Below are positions 9,760 through 21,725 of a stretch of DNA of 64,000 nucleotides, piece after piece (position 1 is the first letter of the stretch; every line of letters starts with the position of its first letter). The notes below the pieces were generated by a model. It saw nothing but the letters and a program-made list of their open reading frames with translations, was not told the DNA's origin and made no database searches. The stretch is from Sequoia sempervirens (taxonomy: Eukaryota; Streptophyta; Pinopsida; Cupressales; Cupressaceae). The DNA lies in NCBI GenBank assembly GCA_007258455.2, contig VDFB02270651.1, forward strand, positions 488,540,905 to 488,604,904, read 5' to 3'. The position numbers and the translations under genes were made by a program.

Positions 9760-11180
9760 TTTGCATAAAACCACGCAAAATTGACTTAATTTGTTTTTAG
9801 GAATTCCATGAACTCTGGTATTTCTTTCTCTATAATTGATGTAGCTAACTGTAAAATTCTTGGTTTGTCGGAAGTCTCAAGATTGACAGCATTTTCTGGC
9901 TCAATCAAAATAGGCGATCACTCATGTTAGTGTTCCAAGAGAGTGTCAAGATTCCCATCATCTAGTGCCTCAAAGAGGTTTTCACCATCTGATATGCTCT
10001 TTAATTTATCTTTTGTTTGATCTAATACTACCAGATTATGGTTTTCACCATTAGATCTTTCTTTTTTGTTTTTACTTTTGCAGCTAGGATACTTGACACT
10101 CTCCTGATAGAAAACTCTATGTCAAAAATCATTGGTGGAATAATCATTTGTATCATCTGCGGAAAGGAAGTTTATGATGGCTTCGTCACTTGGAAACACA
10201 GGTATATCGATAGGTTCAGTTGAATCCCAATCAATGAGATCAGGATAAATCAAAGATAGCGGGTCTTCAGGTTGTGTGAAATCAGCTATGGTTATGGTCA
10301 TAATGGAGGGGTCGGTAGGATCCGATGTATGAGGTGGATCAATGATGATATTATCTTCATGATAGTCTTGTTCGTTTAGATCCGATTCAACATCACTAGA
10401 ATCATGGTGACTTTGTAGTTCGAATTCACGTGTTTGGGTCCCTGAACCTTGACCTTCAATTAGAGTTGGGGCATACTAGTGTATTACATCAACCTCTTTG
10501 TCCCTCCAGAACTCATCATTGTAAATGGTGTCCCATTCATATTCAGCAGAGTTTGTGTCAGAATTGTTATCCACAAAGTTCTGAACTATTGCCAAACATG
10601 CTTCTCGTGAATCTTAGCCTTCTTGCAATGTGAAGACAATGCCATGCAGTTGTTTGGATGTGCTTTCTTTGGAGTGAGTATCATAGCCCAATCCAATTTT
10701 CTCTTTTGTAGCGAGTCCGCAGAGGTGAATGGGTTCAATTACTCCTTTCCTTTTTCTGATAGGATCTTTATCATAACCCATCTTTTGCATGATTGAATAC
10801 CCTTTTCCATATTTTTCTGTGGGTAATTTGACATTAAAGACTACTTCATCTTCATGTTTATAGAGCCAGTTTAGAATTTTTTTATCCTCAGGGTCTTCCA
10901 TGGGGAATTTTTCTTTGATGAATTGTCAATTAAATTTTGTGATTGGCTCTATTGGTTGTTGTTTTGATGTTGATGCCACTGATATTTGATGTTCCATGAT
11001 AGACGGTTGTCCATGAGATCGAGGTGATGTATGTAAATTGGCAAGACAAAAAGAGTACTCTCCAACTCCATGGTCCTTGAATTTCAATTTCTTGTCAAAA
11101 CTATTGGTTAATTGACTGATTTGTGTGTCAATCTTTAGAGAAGTACTAGCATGAGCTTCTCGATTGTTAGGAACCAAAGT
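9760..11180 (-). pseudogene. Tat gypsy protease-RT linker with G-patch-like segment, copy A
   Basis: Between protease and RT lies a long polar linker. The part at 10614-10901 contains GKGYSIMQKMGYDKDPIRKR, similar to the G-patch-like segment often found in this position in plant gypsy elements. The part at 10926-11177 is polar and serine-rich. Stops and shifts separate the pieces. The linker is alignable along its length with copy B (26200-27462). Confidence 0.6.
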
Positions 11181-11269
11181 ATCTTGACTGGCTTTTATAT
11201 TGGCACAAGTTTGAATATTGGAATTATCAGCTGGTATTGTGATTTCCTGTCCATCATAAGGAAACTTAA

Positions 11270-11600
11270 GACATTAATGATAGGTTGATGAGACATCTTG
11301 CATTTCATGAATCCAAGGATGACCCAATAGGATGTTATATGCAAGATCACAGTCCAATACTTGGTAGAAAGTATTCTTTATAATAGGGACCACTTTGATT
11401 GGGAGCATGATTAGACCCTTGGATGCTCTTTCTTCATCATCATAAGCTTTTATGGTAATCTTTCTTCTGAAATCAATGGAGTCCTCAAAAAATCCTAAAG
11501 CCTTAACCAACTTCATGGTATAGGTGTTCAAACCAGCACCTCCATCTATTAGAACTCATCTGACACGAAACTTGTGAACCATGACTTCTAAGTACAATGA
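11270..11600 (-). pseudogene. Tat gypsy retropepsin-like protease, copy A
   Basis: The minus strand gives LIDGGAGLNTYTMKLVKALG (active-site region of the D-G-G type) and then QVLDCDLAYNILLGHPWIHE, the flap and C-terminal motif typical of plant Tat proteases, ending with PSTYH. A stop lies just before LIDGG. The enzyme would release gag and pol products from the polyprotein. Confidence 0.75.
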
Positions 11601-13770
11601 TGAATTATGGGGATGAGTTATGGAAACATCATCCTTTTTAGAGAATGAGACGTAAGTGTGTGAGGACAAGGGTCCTACCATGGCTTGAAATTAGTTCACA
11701 TCAAAATCAGTGGATACATTTGTTTCAAAGAGGGCCTTTTTGAGAATTTCCTTATGGGCTAGAGAAATCTTCAATACTTCCACGATAGAAATTTGAGTGG
11801 GGGTTTCCCGAAGTTGGTTGACCAAATCATATTGATGTTGAGGTGGAGGTTCAGTGGATTTTGAAGAGGTGCCTTTTAAGACAACTTTAGCTTGCGCCCT
11901 TGTTGTCACGTTGACTTCTCTATATTCCACCTTCTTGTTGAATTTAATGGCATTTACCCGCTCGTCATCTATGTAGAGATGGTTGATTATATGATCATCA
12001 TTAATATGATTCACATTTTTTTTAGAAGACTCACCTTTTTGATAGTTAGGCAAAGGATTGCGAAATGCTTGGTGGTCTATGTTGGATTGTTGATGTCCCT
12101 CTATTGTAATGATGTCATTGTTGATTAAGTCTTGAATGGTATTCTTCAAGGCTTGACAGTTATTTGTGTGATGACCTTTACACCGATGATAATCACAATA
12201 GTATGCCTCATTGCATGATGGAGGTTTTACTCTAGGTTCATAGTTTTGTTGAGGCAGCAAAGTAATGACATTTTTGGCCATCAACTCTTTGAATGTGGAT
12301 TCTAAAGATTGACCCAATGACGTGAAAGTTCTTCTATTAGAGGAGAATGAAATTTTTTGTGGATTTGTATTCGAGGTGTTCCCTAAGGAATTGTGATTGT
12401 TATTGGTTCCTCGATAACCTTTGTTGTTGGAAGTCCCTTTATTGGGAGTAGAATGTTGATTTATATTGTTCCTTGGAGGGGGAGGATTGTTTTTATGATT
12501 TGCAATTGAGTTGACATTGTTGTTGGGAATTCTTGGAGTACTAAGGACAAATGGCTTGGTCGAGACACGATTTGGATCAACAACACCATCATTCACCATA
12601 ATTTTTTTTGCGAGTCCAAAATTTAGACTTGTCCTGATTATTGCGATGGTTGAATGAGCTAGGATTGTCTTTGTCATGTTTTATTATTCCTCTTTTGACC
12701 AAAGCATTTTCAATAGTTATGGCATTCTCAATCATTTTCTCAAAAGAAGGAGGACAATGTAAGTTGAAATGATAGCTCATTTCTGAGTTTAAACTATTAA
12801 TGAAAGTAACCATCTTTTCCTTTTCAGGAACAAGACGTGGATATCTAGCGAACATTCTTCTCCATCTCTGAATAAATGTAATGAAAGATTCCCCAAGTTT
12901 TTGTGCAACTTTGCAGAGATCTATCATGGTGATTTGTTGTTGGATGTTGTAAGCATATTGTGATATGAATAGGTTGATTAATTCTTCAAATGTCTTGATG
13001 GGAGGTGTAATCTTTGATAGCCATTCCATATAGTGAACTCCAAGACTCCTTGGAAACAATCGCATCAAGTGTCTTCATGAGCGAATTCCAATGTCATGTT
13101 TCGGAACTCTCAAACATGATCGATTGGATCCGATTTCCCATTATAGCGATCAAATTTTGGCATTTCACAATGCTTGGGAAAAGGAATCATGTTAAGACTT
13201 CAATCAAAAGGATAAGGAAAAATGTCCTATAGAGTATATTTCTTTGTGGTTGTTCCCCCTTGTAGCTCTTTAACTTGTCCTTGAAGTGGAATAATTTGTT
13301 GAGTCAAAGCACTAAGATCAGATAGGGGTGTCTCTTCAGGTTTGTTTTTCAAATTCTCAGTATTAAAGTCATGAGGCAATTTAGCCCCTTGTTCAGCTAG
13401 ATAGCGGAAATATTTTCATTATCTCACTGCAAGATATTTTCTATGGCTTTATGAAATTTTGGATCTTGCTTAGCCTCTCTAAGACGTTCCTCATCACTAT
13501 CTATATGTGTTTTGTTCATGTCTTTGTATTGGTGGAACGGATTTTCTTCTCTGTTATCCATATCTTTGTCAAAAAGTGGATAACAATTCATAATGTAAAG
13601 AGGATTACTGCTTTCACCCTCTTCTTGAACATTTTGGGTATAACCTTCTTGTTGGATTTCGTCCTTCAATTTATTGAATTGAGATCTTGTGAAGATAGGC
13701 ATATGATTTAGAAGAATTCTTCTAAACTTAGATCCTAGTTTTGACAAGTGCGATGATGATGATATCTTGA
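11600..13770 (-). pseudogene. Tat gypsy gag, copy A
   Basis: Order on the minus strand: N-terminal acidic segment (13424-13747), retrotransposon gag domain with FPRSLGVHYMEWLSKITPP and FARYPRLVPEKEKM (12589-13068), Asn-rich linker, zinc-binding-like YYCDYHRCKGHHTNNC near 12150-12205, and a C-terminal part with RAQAKVVLKG before the protease. The gag domain builds the particle and the Cys/His motif binds RNA. A frame change near 12600-12680 and stops near 13070 and 13420 break it. Confidence 0.8.
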
Positions 13771-15330
13771 TCTGATAAGATGTGGAATCTTATGATATGA
13801 TCTAAGATGTTCCTAATTTTTGATTGTGGCTTCTGATGATGAAGGATATCAGAATCCTATTAGGGAAGTTGAACCAAAAATTAGAAAGTTGTATTGAAAA
13901 GTGCACTCTAAAAGATTTTGATCTTTGTTTTTAAAGAAATTCTTTCAAGATCTTTGAAGAATATGACTGGGGTGTGAAGGATATTCAATAGCAGGTTGTG
14001 GTATGTTATCAAACTCAAGAGGTTGGTTATGATTATGTCGTTGTGATAGAGCTAATCTCTAATAATAAGCTCGAGAATATAAGGGATCTACAACATACTC
14101 ATCAGTGAATCCTCTAACAAAGTTTTGGTATCTATGAAGAAATCCGTGGAAATGAAGCAACACGTGTCAAATTTTGTATAATTTTTTTCTTTTTTGCAAT
14201 GTTCTCTTGTACCCTAAGTGTTTCTTGGGTTTCTTGATCCTATTAGAAATTGATTTTTTGACAAACTTTGTTGATTTCCAATCTCTAAGCAGGGGAAAAG
14301 TATTGAGAACGTTATTGGATGAAAGATATGAATAAATTTTGAATGGTTTCAGTTGTTGTTCTTCATGTTCATTTTGGATGATCTTTTTATCTGAATTAAT
14401 GTAATGGAAGACACAACAAACATTCTAAAAAATAGTTGTTTTAAAAGCCCTATACTAACATGAAGTGTTTGATCAAGAAAATGTTTTCAACAAATTTTTT
14501 CACAGGTTTAGCACATTAAAGACAACTCAGACAGACTCACTCTTAATACTCAAGTAGGTCATTCTAATAATCAACAACCCACATCTTAGAACTGCGTCAA
14601 CTCACATATATTTGTCACACCCAAAGAGGCACCTGTGTTTTTTTCTTTTCCAAGCGTATACTTAGAGTGATAGAAGTGGATACCAGATCCCCTGAGCAAA
14701 CGGTCTTTCGCAGTTATATGGTGAGTGTCTTGGGGGTAGATTCTTCCCTCCCCTTGCACTGTGATTATTAGAATGTTCGAAAACTGACTTTAGCTAGCCA
14801 CTACACTAGGTTAGTAGTAAGGATTTCCGTTCGGTGCGGCAATAATAAACTCCCTCAAGAGACCTCCCAACCTTTAGAACAAAGGCTTTGGGGATGGTTA
14901 TCTTGCACACTACTGACAAAAGAGGGTTTCCCCAGATTTGCTTTAAATTTTATAGTGGAGCGGAATAGCATGGCTTTGGCTTGAACCCACTTGATTCATT
15001 TCCGTAGGGTGAGTACTTTTTCCCACTATGGTAGGCTCTCTAAAGGATGTAATCAAAATATTAAAATTACATGAAAATTGAAAAGGCAAGTCTGGTATTC
15101 TGATCACCCAGTTAAGGGGAGAGCATAAACCTATTGCCACATACAAAGCAAGCATATGTTCTTTTTAAATTCCAAATCACAATGATTTAATCTAAGTGAA
15201 GATATTGCTTTACCAAAAATAAGTTTGTTCAATTTTATCTGCAAGATCATTGTGTGGTGACTATCCTAGATTGCTTCATTTTATCCAGATGTGGCTATTC
15301 TAGGATTGTTTCATTTTATCTAAAAAAATT
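13770..15330 (-). other. Tat gypsy leader between primer site and gag, copy A
   Basis: About 1.5 kb with no supportable reading frame. It is colinear with 30050-31650 in copy B, so it belongs to the element. It is the untranslated leader (it would hold packaging signals), and I see no protein domain in it. Confidence 0.6.
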
Positions 15331-15334
15331 ATGT

Positions 15335-15770
15335 CTGCGGAAGGCGTCAGACTCAGAATTCTGTATTTGTGTTACAAACCATATTCGCCGAAACAAATAA
15401 TATATGCACTGAAATAGAGACCAAATGCGCCACAGAAAACCACTAAATGCGTCGAAACAGTTACAAAATGTGCCAGAATAGTTACTAAATGCGCTACAGA
15501 AAATTACCAAATGCACTGGAATAGTTACTATATGCGCTAGAACAGATTCTAAATGTGCTACTTTAAATTAATGCCGATTTAATTCTAAATGAAATTAACC
15601 ATATGCGTTATTAAATCTACTGGATGCACCAAAGAAATATCCATATGTGCTGGAACAGACACCATATGCGCTACAAAATCCTACAAAACAAAAGAGTCAA
15701 AAACCCCGTATGCACTCTAGAAAATGTTGAATGTGCTAAAACGCAAAATTTTTTGAAAGTGAACTCTAGA
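15335..15770. repeat. ATGYGCYA-type short repeat array in the Tat leader, copy A
   Basis: About 14 variants of the word ATGCGCTA (plus strand; TAGCGCAT on the element strand) occur in about 430 bp, typically followed by GAACAG or ACAGAA and spaced about 16 to 40 bp. Variation is mainly C/T and G/A within the GCGC core, as expected from decay of methylated CpG. The array sits just downstream of the primer-binding site in element orientation and is conserved in copy B. Confidence 0.7.
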
Positions 15771-15812
15771 ATGTGGAAACCTGTCAAAAAAACTTGCAGA
15801 AAAATGTCAAAA

Positions 15813-15842
15813 TCGTGGGTTCAAACCCCATGCTAGGCACCA
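15813..15842 (-). promoter_or_regulatory. Primer-binding site, tRNA-Lys type (internal copy)
   Basis: On the minus strand the sequence begins TGGTGCCTAGCATGGGG, a decayed version of the tRNA-Lys complement TGGCGCCCACCGTGGGGC that is common in plant gypsy elements. The match continues through the T-loop of the tRNA (TTCAAAC here) for about 30 nt. It sits five bases from the LTR end. Confidence 0.75.
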
Positions 15843-15847
15843 TTTTA

Positions 15848-16838
15848 TGTGTGTGTGAAAATTGGATCAACTATAAAGGAATTCAAACACATATCAATAA
15901 GACATTAAATCAAGAAAACTGGAAACAAAAATAGAATAAGCAAACTATTACTGCAACTTCCCTGAAATCGTCTTATCTCTCTCTAACTTCAGCGTTTTGT
16001 TGTTTCCAATGGCTCTCAAATCAACAAATCAAGCTCAACAAAATGAACAGCTGAAGAACAAGATTTGAAAATGCACACTATGCTAAATGCAAGGCTATGC
16101 TAAGATGATAATATCGCTGTGATGCTAAAAATGATGTGAATGCATAAGCGTATATGTTCATCATGTATATGTGTGTATCCATGTGTAACCAATGCATGGA
16201 TTTGTACCAGTATTTATAGAGTCTTAGAAAGGATTTGATTGGCTGACATGTTTTAACGGCCCAGAATAAGCTTGTTTGAATGGATGGTGGAAGATTTTCG
16301 TAAGTGGAGAGGGAGATAGAAGGTTTCCCTTTTCCTTCAATTTTCGTCATTGAGATCCAAAGGGAATTTTCTGTTTTGAAGAATGAGTTTAGAATGAATT
16401 AGAATTAAATAAAATAAATTTATTTAATTTGTAAGTGAAGATGGATATAGAAACTCGCATAATTAAATAAATTATATTTAATTATGTTTTAGAAGTGAAT
16501 TTAGAGAGAGGAAAATATTAAATTAAATATTTAATATTTAATTTGATTATGGGATGAAGAGAATATTCCATTATTTGAATATTCAAATATTCAAACTTTA
16601 GAATGATATGATAATTAAAATAAATAATCGTATTTATTTAATTTAATTAAGAGGAATGTGGGAAATGTCAATAATTAAATAAAATTATTTAATTAATTAA
16701 GGTAGAAGAATTAGAAAGTGAACAATATAAATAAATAATTAAATCTATTTATATGTAGATGACTTTAGGAGAATTAATTAAATAATTCATATCTAATTAA
16801 TTAACAAGCTTAATCATGACCATTTTTAAACATTTACA
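15848..16838 (-). repeat. Tat gypsy LTR shared between copies A and B
   Basis: About 991 bp; on the element strand it begins TGTAAATG and ends in CACACACA. It is flanked on one side by a polypurine tract (16839-16852) and on the other by a primer-binding site (15842), so it is at once the 3' LTR of copy B and the 5' LTR of copy A. The part 16380-16800 is AT-rich with repeated TTTAATTAATT words. It matches 32143-33125. Confidence 0.85.
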
Positions 16839-16852
16839 TTTTTCCCCTCTTT
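16839..16852 (-). promoter_or_regulatory. Polypurine tract of Tat gypsy copy B
   Basis: The element strand reads AAAGAGGGGAAAAA immediately before the TGTAAATG start of the LTR, the standard place for the plus-strand primer. The element at 47552 has the same tract before its second LTR (54864-54875), linking the two families. Confidence 0.8.
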
Positions 16853-17280
16853 GAAGTGATGTGTGAAACACATTGCTTCAATGAAAAATAAGATTTTTCC
16901 CCTGATATGCTTTTTATGTTGATGCTGATGATGCCCCCTCGGGAGGTAAATCATGGATGAGGATATAGATTGCAAAAATTTTGCTAAACAATCGAGATTA
17001 GATAATGATATTTTATAGAAGAGAGAGTGATTTAGCTCCCAACAAATGATGAAAAGAATGTCCCATTATGAAAATAAAGTCAAAAAGCAGCAAACTTACC
17101 TTTGTTTGACCTTTAAAAGGTAAAAAAAAAGTTGAAAAAGACAAGTCAATTGAACTTTTTGACTTTGTGAATACTGTAGCTATGAGAGTGACCTTGGGAC
17201 ATGGAGATTCCTTATCATCACCACCAATTTGAGAGATCTCGCCGATACCAGAGGCTAGTAGCATACGGACCACCGGTGAG
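16853..17280. other. Tat gypsy 3' region next to the polypurine tract
   Basis: About 430 bp inside the polypurine tract, with no coding sequence I can support. It contains TGATGCCCCCTCGGGAGG (a second G-rich tract on the element strand). A similar CTCGAGGGGGCATCATCAT lies on the plus strand just upstream of the second LTR of the element at 47552, so this is a shared 3' signal region of the two families. Confidence 0.5.
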
Positions 17281-17379
17281 TCGATCTAACCACCTGTGTT
17301 AAAAAAAATTATGTTTAAAATAAAAATGCATTATTTTTCTATGGATTTTAGATATGCCAATATTGTTTTAGCACTGTTA

Positions 17380-17800
17380 GGAGAGTTTTAGCACTTTCGA
17401 TGCTTCGTTCGGTGCTTAGGGTAAAAACAATAACGCATCTAGGCTAGATTTGAAATAGTTAGGGTAAAACCAGTGTAGCACATTCAATAAAAACAATAGT
17501 GCATATAGGGTGTCATTCACAAATTTAGGAGTATGGCGCATATAGGAGAAACAATAACACATATAGGAAATAGTGCATCAAGCAAAAACAGTGGTGCATA
17601 TATGGAAAGATACAAAAAGCTAGGTTTAAGCGCTTCAAACAAAAATAGTGGCGCATATAGGGAAATTATGCATCCAGTAACTAAAGTAGTGCTTAGGTTG
17701 ATAGTTTTAGTGCATATAGGGAAATTGCGCATAGGGGAATTGTTTGAGCGCACCCCGTGAAAAGAACGGTGCATATGGGTTTTAGTGCATAGAGACCACA
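17380..17800. repeat. GCGCATATAGG-type short repeat array, opposite orientation to the leader array
   Basis: About ten variants of the word TAGTGCATATAGG or GCGCATATAGG occur on the plus strand in about 400 bp. The core (TAGYGCATA) is the reverse complement of the TATGCGCTA word in the leader arrays at 15335 and 31655, so on the element strand the 5' and 3' arrays are inverted relative to each other. The short frames across this array look like chance. Confidence 0.6.
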
Positions 17801-17954
17801 AAGTGGCACTTCTAGTAAAAATAGGCAGAAAGTATGATTTGATGATATGAAAGTGAAAATGATGATGAATATTGCTTCCTTAGTCAATAGATAGGTAAAT
17901 TGTCGTGTCATCATGTTGATATGGATAGAAATGATAGAATAATTTGATGATTGA

Positions 17955-18150
17955 TTGATAACTTTGCTTCCTAGAGTAGAAAACAAAGAGTAATTGTTTG
18001 ATAACTTTGTTTCAAAAATAAAGAGTAGATTTAACTGATAACTTTGCTTCTCAGAGTAGAAAACAAAGAGTAATTGTCAGATAAATGAGTGATATGACTG
18101 CTGATAAATTTGCTTTCTACGATAGAAAAAAAATAGTAATTGGTGGTAGA
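17955..18150. repeat. Minisatellite, about 42-bp unit, four degenerate copies
   Basis: The unit begins GATAACTTTGCTTC and continues with AGAGTAGAAAACAAAGAGTA. Copies start near 17957, 18000, 18038 and 18102; the second is shortened and the fourth is degenerate. It lies in the extra 3' region of Tat copy B. Confidence 0.6.
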
Positions 18151-18399
18151 GCAAATTGATATGATATCTAGATAAATAGATTGTGTATTGGTTTTCCTGA
18201 TGGGATTGATTGTGTGATATGGGTTGTTGATAGGATATGATGCACTAATACGAGTCATTGATATGGGTTTGATATAGTTCACTTGACATAGGTCACTAAT
18301 AGATATGAGTCTAATTGATTTTGATTGATTGAGATTGAATGATTGGTATGATTCTGATTAGTTATCCTTGTGATGGCCAAAAATAAAAATAGGAGGTTT

Positions 18400-20290
18400 T
18401 CAAAAACCTCCAGATTAGAGAGTGACACTTGGCGGGATGGGATAGGATACCCGAGTTGACACCTGTTGATATAGATTTGATAGATCCATGTGGTTTGAGA
18501 TCCTTGTTGGCTATGCCTTCGATTCGGGTCAACAGAGGACTGTTGACGGCACTAGTAGAGCGATGGCATTTAGAGCACAACACCTTTCATATGCTGACTA
18601 GGGAGGTGACTGTGACTCCGAAGGAAGTATATAGGATTTTGGGTATCCCAGTGGTTGGCGCCCTTCTATTCTATGATCACAAGGAGCTCGGGGGTATAGA
18701 TGCTTTGAGGAGGGTGTATGGTGATGCACATATCGCTGGGTACTAGGTACCATGGGCTGACTTTCGAGGATATATAGCTTTTCCTATAGTTTTGGGTGCA
18801 TTCATTGGAGGTCTCCTTTGTCTGGATAGCTAGTCAAAGGGATTATCAGTTGGATGGGGCAGGATTTTGGAGATGTTGCTATAGCCGCGGAGATATGCAT
18901 GGGGGAGTTGTATGTTAGCACATCTATATCATGATTTGCATCAGGTGGTGTACAGGGGTGCATCTAGTTTTTCATGTGGTGTGACGTTGTTGCAGATCTA
19001 GGCATGGGAGCATCTTGTTATGATGACATCAGTGTGCCCCAGAGTTAAGCCTCCAGGTAGGCCCTATGTATATATGTATGCTATGTTCCTTACCCAGCCC
19101 AAGCGGGCAAGCTGGATTACTGGAGATGACTTCTAGATGATATGGATGTAGTGGTATGATGACCATATCTTGATTGTGAGCCATGGGATATAGATGATAT
19201 AGAGATGCCATTTGTATGCATTCCTCAGTTTCTGATAGGGAGGACTCCTTTCATTCTTGAGAGGTTTTTGGCGTTGCGGGTGCAGAGATAGTTTGGATTT
19301 ACCCAGGGGATGCCACAGGGGGTCGCACACTATGCCCGGAGCAGAGATGAGGTTAGATGGGGGCCATGTATTTCCTATTAGATAGCATATACCGAATTCA
19401 TGTCATAAGCTCTAGAGGCACGGGATGACAGGTGAGACATTGTTGATGCCGGTATGTCTGATGAGTATTCTCTATATTACCACACACATCCCTTTCCATA
19501 GTTTACCAGTCCTGATGAGTCAACACCCATTTTGGTAGTACCATAGCCAGGGGCAATGAGACAGGAGGATGTGGTCGGTGGTGAGCAGGGAGCAGTTGGA
19601 GGAGAGGAGGAGAGTGGAGAGGAGGAGAGTTCCGATGGGGATGATGGAGATGATGGTAGGGATGGGAGGTAGGTGTTGAGGAGGTCGAGGCTAGATATTC
19701 TGAGGGGTTTCCAGATCATGTGACAACCAAGGACAAGGATTGGGTGACAGACAATGATCTGGATGGGATCCTCATCTCAGCAGGGGCATATAGCTACTCT
19801 TCAGGCCGAGGTGCAAACACTGCAGGGACAATAGGGATAGTTGCAGAGTCAGCTAATGTAGTCACATGGATTTATTGTATAGCTATAGGCACATCTGGCA
19901 TAGGCTCAGGCATAGGCACTGGCACTGGCGCCTACCCCAAACCCAGAGTTAGCCCAGGTGATGACAGAGAGAGATGCATTCAGACGGAGAGCAGTGGAGG
20001 TGAGGGCATTGCTCAGAGGTTGATGGGCACTGTAGAGAGTGCATCATTGTGAGATGACATCGCAGAGGGCATGGAAATGGTGAGGGAGGCCACGTATTAC
20101 AGAGTTAGGTACGAGGAGTTGTGTCCTTCTGAGCGCAGAGAGCCATTTCCCCAATCTTGCAGTAGGACTAGGAGCAAACCACAGACACATACACAGAGCA
20201 TGGGAGTGACTGGGCCTTGGCGAGACCTAGACACAGGCACCAGTGGCAGGCCACCTCCTCCAGACCAGCTCCATCAGGGGCATCGACCAG
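18400..20290 (+). pseudogene. Plant mobile domain (PMD) protein relic, antisense within the Tat element
   Basis: A 105-codon start (18429-18746) contains LLTALVERWHLEHNTFHML and VTVTPKEVYRILGIPVVGAL, the N-terminal signature of the plant mobile domain (aminotransferase-like, MAIN/MAIL family). Decayed frames continue to about 19400 with GAFIGGLLCLDS and YAMFLTQPKRASWI, then a Glu/Arg-rich low-complexity part. A Gln-rich coiled-coil-like tail with ATLQAEVQTLQGQ and MTERDAFRRRAVEVRALLRG lies near 19780-20050. PMDs occur both in host proteins and in plant transposons. This one is antisense to the gypsy genes and between integrase and the 3' LTR, where Tat elements often carry extra ORFs. Many stops; not functional. 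Confidence 0.75.
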
Positions 20291-20559
20291 TTAGCAGATA
20301 TAGTTCACATATTTGTACTATTTTTAGAGCATGTGTATTGATTTTTGATCATATCTTATGTATTTCTCTTTGGAAATTTTAGCTTCATTGGACATTTGGA
20401 TATGTTTATTATTAATGATGAGCGATGATATGTAGCAGCAATGATTTTTGATGATGTTTTGTGCATTTATGATATGATGATGTGATAGGCATTTATTTCT
20501 ATGTGTTATGGATTTTGGTATGCATTTCAATGAATTAATGACTAACATGATATGCAGGA

Positions 20560-21725
20560 TAATTTGATATGATGTTTTTATTATGATGATGATGATTGAT
20601 GATGTGTACTAATGATGCCATGCAAGTGGATGACTTATGATGTCATTATGAAAATGTATATATGGAATGTTTATTTTTGGGTTTTCCAATGCAGGTAAAA
20701 AAAATGAATGTTGTGTTCATGATATGCATTATGAATGTGTATGATAAAAAAAAGGTATGATATGATGTAAAATGATATGAATACTAATATGAAATTAAGA
20801 TGAGTAAATAGTGATGAGATGTATGATAAAATGATATATGATGAAATATAATGATTTGTAAAAAAATGAACGGATAAATGAAATGATAAATGGAATTATA
20901 ATGATAATGAAATGATAAGGAAATGGAATGATAGTTAATGATAAGAAAATAAAATGAATGATGATAACGTTGATAATGATAACGATAAATGAGATGGTAA
21001 TTAAATGAATGATAATGATAAGATACGAAATGAGATGAAATGAGATGTTTAATGAAAGGAATGAGAATGATAATATATATGAAAGAAATGAAATGAATGA
21101 TGATGCAATGAATGATAATGAAAATGAAATGATAATGATAATGAAATGTTAAATGATATGAAATGGAATGATAATGAAAGGATAATGATATGAAATGATA
21201 ATGATAATGAAAATGGAGATGAAATGATAATGATAAATTAAAATGAAATGCAAATGGAATGATGATGGAATGATAATGGATATGAAATGAAATGATAAGG
21301 AAAATGAAATGCAAATGGAATGTTGATGAAATGATAATGAAATGCTATGCACATGGAATGATAATGATAAGAGGGAAAATGGAATAATAATGAAATGAAA
21401 TGATAAAAGATATGAAATGATATGCAAATGAAAAGATGAAATGACATGATAATGGATATGAAATGAAATGATAATGAAAATGAAATGCAAATGGAATGTT
21501 GATGAAATGATAATGAATATGAAATGATAATGAAATGCTCTGCACATGGAATGATAATGATAAGAGGGAAAATGGAATAATAATGAAATGAAATGATAAA
21601 AGATATGAAATGATGATGAAATGATATGCAAATGAAAAGATGAAATGACATGATAATGGATATGAAATGAAATGATAATGGATATGAAATGAAATGATAA
21701 AGATAAGGAATGATGAAACAAATGT
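20560..21725. repeat. ATG/GAT-rich satellite with nested longer repeats
   Basis: More than 1.1 kb is composed of short words such as AATGATAATG, GAAATGATAATG and GATATGAAATG. At 21298-21680 a higher-order unit of about 175 to 205 bp is duplicated: both copies run through GCAAATGGAATGTTGATG, TGCACATGGAATGATAATG, AGAGGGAAAATGGAATAA and GCAAATGAAAAGATGAAATG. Minus-strand frames here encode only Ser/Phe/Ile/His/Tyr-rich peptides and are by-products of the repeat. Confidence 0.85.

Larger units (their letters stand above)
7930..15842 (-). mobile_element. Tat-type Ty3/gypsy internal region, copy A (truncated)
   Basis: On the minus strand this runs from a primer-binding site at 15842 through leader, gag, protease, RT, RNase H and part of the second RNase H, and stops abruptly at 7930 inside the second RNase H. 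Integrase and the 3' end are missing. It is colinear with copy B (24212-32137) at clearly above 90 percent identity. It shares the LTR at 15848-16838 with copy B, so the two form a tandem. Confidence 0.85.

Noticed and set aside
10430..10633. Plus-strand 67-codon frame also present at 26711-26914
   Set aside because: It is antisense to the protease-RT linker of Tat copies A and B; its conservation follows from the real minus-strand gene.
16380..16810. AT-rich palindromic block as a possible replication origin or matrix attachment region
   Set aside because: It is part of an LTR, repeated at 32690-33110, and there is no independent evidence for such a role.
17955..18150. CRISPR-like spaced repeats
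   Set aside because: Only four degenerate units with no true spacers; a minisatellite in a retrotransposon.
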